A stretch of 64,000 nucleotides of DNA from Undaria pinnatifida (taxonomy: Eukaryota > Sar > Phaeophyceae > Laminariales > Alariaceae), in the NCBI GenBank assembly GCA_012845835.1, contig JABAKD010000028.1, positions 6,806,296 through 6,870,295 of the forward strand. Reading direction: 5' to 3'. The first letter of the stretch is position 1, and each line of letters begins with the position of its first letter. Below are positions 62,401-64,000 of the stretch, one piece after another. The notes beneath the pieces were generated by a model. It was not told the DNA's origin. It saw only the letters and a program-made list of their open reading frames with translations, and ran no database searches. The translations under genes were made by a program, and so were the position numbers.

Positions 62401-62406
62401 AGGGCG

Positions 62407-62568
62407 ATGGGCCGTGTTTACTTTTACATGACTGCTCTTGTCGCAGCAGCTGCTGCTGCTGTGTTAGGAAGAAACCAAGCCGTGGCGGCCCCGGACAAGT
62501 GTCCCTTCGAATCTGGAACACCGCGCCGGGCCAGGTTTCGGGGGCAATGTATGTTCTTATGTACGTAA
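62407..62568 (+). CDS. Possible first exon with signal peptide
   Basis: An ATG at 62407 gives MGRVYFYMTALVAAAAAAVL then GRNQAVAAPDKCPFESG, which looks like a secretory signal peptide with a plausible cleavage site after AVA. A GT donor may lie near 62535, though the ORF itself stays open to a stop at 62568. No downstream exon was found in the window, and the Ala run may simply reflect a GCAGCTGCT repeat. Confidence 0.25.
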   Translation: MGRVYFYMTALVAAAAAAVLGRNQAVAAPDKCPFESGTPRRARFRGQCMFLCT

Positions 62569-62929
62569 TCTTTTGGTGTTTTTTTATTTTTTGTTGTTGT
62601 GGTCGAGTCTAGTTTTTTACACGTACGCGTCGATACCAAAACACGAGCCGTGTCGCCGTTCTTGGTATTAGGAGGAGGGGGGGGCGGCAATGGTTTGTTC
62701 GCACTCTGCCGGATTGTTCGCAATACGGTGTCTGACTTTTTGCATGTGCGGGCAAGCTTTAATGGTGGTACGGTAATACAGTAGATGCGAATGCAACGGA
62801 ATTTCCCTGGTAACGTGGCGGACGGAGGCGCTATTGTCGGGCGCATACGGTGCCTACTACGGCCGTCAGCCGGGCTTTGGGACCAATCCCACCACGCACG
62901 AGCACGATACTGGTGTGATAGATACCTGG

Positions 62930-63050
62930 GCGTCAATACTATCATATCAAGGGTGTTTTTGGCAGGGTACATACTCTGAGGGCACCTGGGTATATACCCG
63001 AGTATGGAGACCCGGGTATGGCCCGGGTATATACCCGAATGTGGCTGAAA
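62930..63050 (+). repeat. Palindromic CCCGGGTATATACCCGGG cluster
   Basis: ACCTGGGTATATACCCGAGT and GGCCCGGGTATATACCCGAA recur. A related cluster (TACCCGGGTACCTACCCGGG) lies at 59858-59905 next to an exon of the glycosyltransferase-like gene. Confidence 0.55.
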
Positions 63051-63576
63051 CAAACAAGGGTGGTAGCTTGCACCCATGAACATATACCTTGCCAAGCGCA
63101 TCCTTGTAACAGTTGTAGTAAACTGTTCGAAATCTACTGGGCTAAGCCGTTTTGGGACTTCAGAGGGAAAAATGGACGAAAATAAATGGCGAATCGGCCA
63201 CGTGGAGCAATCCGGCTGCTGGTGTAGATGTGTGCGAAGGGCAACGCAGGAAAAGGCCAGCGTGAGGCATGCTGACACCCGGATTGCCTCAAGCTCTTCC
63301 TAGACGCTTGATTCGCTTTCGAATTTTTATGAATCGATTTTGAAATGGTCAAGTGCAGCAGCAGCAGTAGCTGGTGCAAGTTAAGCTTGGGTAGGGGGCG
63401 ACATGACGTGTTGCTCTCCGAGATGATGCGCTTGCGGGGTCAGGTCTGGCCTGGAGTGTCCCGTCGTCGTGCGTGTTCCGGACGGGGCAAGGCGTAATTC
63501 ACGCCTCGGCTCACCGTTCGTCTCAGCCCCAGCGAGGTCGATCAATGCTTTGGCGTATTGCTGTAGGGTTGTTTCG

Positions 63577-63755
63577 CAGGGCTTTTCACGAGTAGGGTTG
63601 CCTCTGCCGGGTCGGGCTGGGTCAGGGTGATCCGACCTGGCCCGACTCGATCCGACCCGTGAGACCTCCTGACCTGACCCGGCTCGACCCGCGAGAGTTT
63701 AGAAACCTCCTGGAACCCGGCCCGCGGGCCCGGTCATGACCCGTGAAAAGCCCTG
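63577..63755. mobile_element. (GGGTC)n-family element with clear TIRs
   Basis: Perfect 14-bp terminal inverted repeats CAGGGCTTTTCACG (63577-63590) and its complement (63742-63755) bound 179 bp of GGGTC/CCCGACC units with CGTGAGACCTCCTGACCTGA. It is a small non-autonomous element that defines the ends of the family. Confidence 0.75.
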
Positions 63756-63839
63756 GTTATTTTTGCCCCTCTTTCTGCTTATTTGTCCCCCCGCCCGGTT
63801 TACTTACTCAGTCGTGATTCCCGCGTTGTTGCGGTACCC

Positions 63840-64000
63840 TTTCAGTGTAATCTCCTAGCTGAGTGCGAGGAAACTCGTTTGTCACGACCTCGTTTTGCGG
63901 AATATCAGATACCGCGCGCACTATCCCGGCATATTTCGGAATTCCACTTTAGCGCAGGTATTGTGGTCTGGCAAGGCACCGCATTAACGAGGAACGACTA
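63840..64000 (+). repeat. Dispersed repeat running off the window edge
   Basis: CACGACCTCGTTTTGCGGAA, TTTAGCGCAGGTATTGTGGT and CTGGCAAGGCACCGCATTAA align in order with 24515-24625. It is cut by the end of the window. Confidence 0.5.

Noticed and set aside
62424..63278. 284-residue open frame on -
   Set aside because: It spans a candidate signal-peptide exon on the other strand and the CCCGGGTATA palindrome cluster; the translation is unlike any protein family and is probably chance.

Overview
The window looks like nuclear DNA from a eukaryote with gene-poor, repeat-rich, intron-rich chromosomes. Protein-coding sequence appears only as short exons of 70-400 bp with GT-AG borders (two look like GC-AG), separated by introns of 60 bp to several kb that are full of transposon debris, homopolymer G/C runs and microsatellites. 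There are no operons and no bacterial-type gene packing. The style (disordered G/S/R-rich exons, non-LTR elements, tRNA-derived SINEs, many TIR mini-elements, AGGGTT-like motifs) best suggests a stramenopile, perhaps a brown alga. That assignment is inference; no marker gene proves it.

Four multi-exon genes could be traced by matching exon borders and intron phase. (1) A + strand gene ending at 23845 encodes an FSH1-type serine hydrolase. Its catalytic Ser, Asp and His are visible, and it seems to carry a long repetitive N-terminal extension from exons at 15.5-18.5 kb. (2) A - strand gene, exons from 38926 down to 32294, encodes a multi-pass membrane protein of unknown family; seven exons join in perfect phase into 380 codons. 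(3) A + strand gene, exons between 47.5 and 52.8 kb, encodes a protein with two hydrophobic segments followed by soluble exons of unknown function. (4) A + strand gene, exons 54318-61375, encodes a protein that resembles a GT-A-fold glycosyltransferase; seven exons join in perfect phase into 363 codons. Isolated candidate exons lie at 648-1115 (-), 1397-1486 (+), 13697-13841 (+), 39283-39549 (+) and 62407-62568 (+).

The rest is largely mobile DNA. A decayed non-LTR retrotransposon with endonuclease and reverse transcriptase lies at about 40.6-45.3 kb, and a 5'-truncated copy of its 3' end, with a possible target duplication, lies at 10818-11450. One tRNA-derived SINE is inserted inside another at 5.76-6.41 kb. 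At least four families of short TIR elements occur repeatedly, along with two short repeat families tied to poly-G/poly-C tracts.

The most unusual object is a roughly 1.8-kb element (36205-37995, second copy about 7130-8269). It has 16-bp terminal inverted repeats, arrays of a 41-bp GTACC-rich repeat on both sides, and a central ORF for a small unrecognised protein. The reading frame of that ORF is kept between copies through compensating indels.

Layout: 0-1.5 kb divergent candidate exons; 1.5-13.6 kb repeats and the first GTACC element; 13.7-23.9 kb hydrolase gene and upstream exons; 24-32 kb mobile-element graveyard; 32.3-39 kb membrane-protein gene with the second GTACC element in an intron; 39.2-46 kb retrotransposon; 47.5-53 kb two-TM gene; 54-61.4 kb glycosyltransferase-like gene; 61.4-64 kb repeats and one possible secretory first exon.
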